Source: Oligoflexia bacterium (GTDB lineage: Bacteria > Bdellovibrionota > Bdellovibrionia > Bdellovibrionales > UBA1609). From it: a stretch of DNA of 5,709 nt. The stretch spans positions 1 to 5,709 of the forward strand of contig JAPPIY010000001.1 in NCBI GenBank assembly GCA_026914095.1, in the 5' to 3' direction. Made by a program: the position numbers and the translations under genes. The notes below the pieces were generated by a model. That model was not told where the DNA came from. It worked only from the letters and a program-made list of their open reading frames with translations, and ran no database searches. This document shows positions 5,603 to 5,709 of the stretch, one piece after another; the stretch's first letter is position 1; every line of letters starts with the position of its first letter.

Positions 5603-5645
5603 TTCGCATAAAAAGCCTTTAAACTAAGGAAATATAAGGAGTTTC
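5585..5645 (+). repeat. Diverged copy of the MITE end
   Basis: GGGAATTATATA at 5585-5596 is identical to the first 12 bases of both MITE ends. Further in, AAAAGCCTTTAAA at 5611-5623 and ATATAAGGAGTTTCA at 5632-5646 resemble, in the same order, the interior of the MITE read from its right end (reverse complement of about 3412-3434), with insertions between. This supports a second, decayed family member whose other end would lie beyond 5709. Confidence 0.45.
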
Positions 5646-5690
5646 AGTGTATGACCCAGAAAAAAATAAAAAGATAAAGTTACACTGAAA
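5636..5690 (+). other. Shine-Dalgarno with mini-ORF inside an inverted repeat
   Basis: AAGGAG at 5636-5641 is a near-ideal ribosome site. It could serve a GTG at 5647 (13 codons, VYDPEKNKKIKLH, stop 5686-5688) or an ATG at 5651 (8 codons, MTQKKIKR, stop 5675-5677). TTTCAGTGTA at 5642-5651 pairs perfectly with TACACTGAAA at 5681-5690 and would bury either start codon in a hairpin. This could be a leader peptide, a truncated gene or chance. Confidence 0.3.
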
Positions 5691-5709
5691 AGAAATGTAA
5701 AAAGCTGAT

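Larger units (their letters stand above)
5343..5709. other. 367-bp non-coding tail with dense structure
   Basis: No frame here looks like a protein gene. The only long open frame (TTG at 5372 to 5578) runs straight through a large inverted repeat and lacks a ribosome site. The stretch holds, in order, a large inverted repeat with inner hairpin, a 14-bp palindrome, a diverged copy of the MITE end, and a Shine-Dalgarno with only a mini-ORF behind it. No intrinsic terminator with a clear T run is visible after the small gene. Confidence 0.7.

Overview
The window reads as ordinary chromosome from a low-G+C bacterium (roughly 40% G+C judged by eye, not counted). It carries four recognisable genes, one unknown small gene and an unusual amount of structured non-coding DNA. 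The envelope gene has the architecture expected of a bacterium with an oxidising extracytoplasmic compartment. The taxon cannot be fixed from the sequence. A Bdellovibrionota-like or other low-G+C Gram-negative lineage is only a guess, based on the look of ArgS, PrpD and the VKOR-DsbA fusion.

Left third (1-1496, minus strand): a fused VKOR-DsbA disulfide-forming membrane protein is followed after 4 bp by the start of purN (glycinamide ribonucleotide formyltransferase), which runs off the left edge. The two are almost certainly co-transcribed although their jobs are unrelated. Centre (1579-3282, plus strand): a complete argS (arginyl-tRNA synthetase) diverges from them across an 82-bp A+T-rich gap, with a good sigma-70-like promoter placed so close to the start codon that the mRNA may be nearly leaderless.

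Six bases after argS begins the clearest novelty. It is a 170-bp non-coding element (3297-3466) with 26-bp terminal inverted repeats (24 of 26 matching), flanked on both sides by the same 8-bp word TTTAATTT. That is the signature of a miniature inverted-repeat transposable element (MITE) with its target-site duplication. A diverged relative of one end appears at 5585 near the right edge.

Right half (3568-5342, plus strand): prpD (2-methylcitrate dehydratase) is driven by a textbook extended -10 promoter overlapped by a small palindrome, and is followed 17 bp later by an 86-codon gene of unknown function with a strong Shine-Dalgarno. No other methylcitrate-cycle gene is visible.

The last 367 bp hold no convincing protein gene. 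They contain a 17-bp perfect inverted repeat enclosing a strong inner hairpin (5418-5523), a 14-bp perfect palindrome (5536-5549), the diverged MITE end (from 5585), and a strong Shine-Dalgarno feeding only a mini-ORF inside another inverted repeat (5636-5690). This tail may carry a small RNA, mobile-element remnants or the control region of a gene beyond the edge. The sequence does not decide between these.
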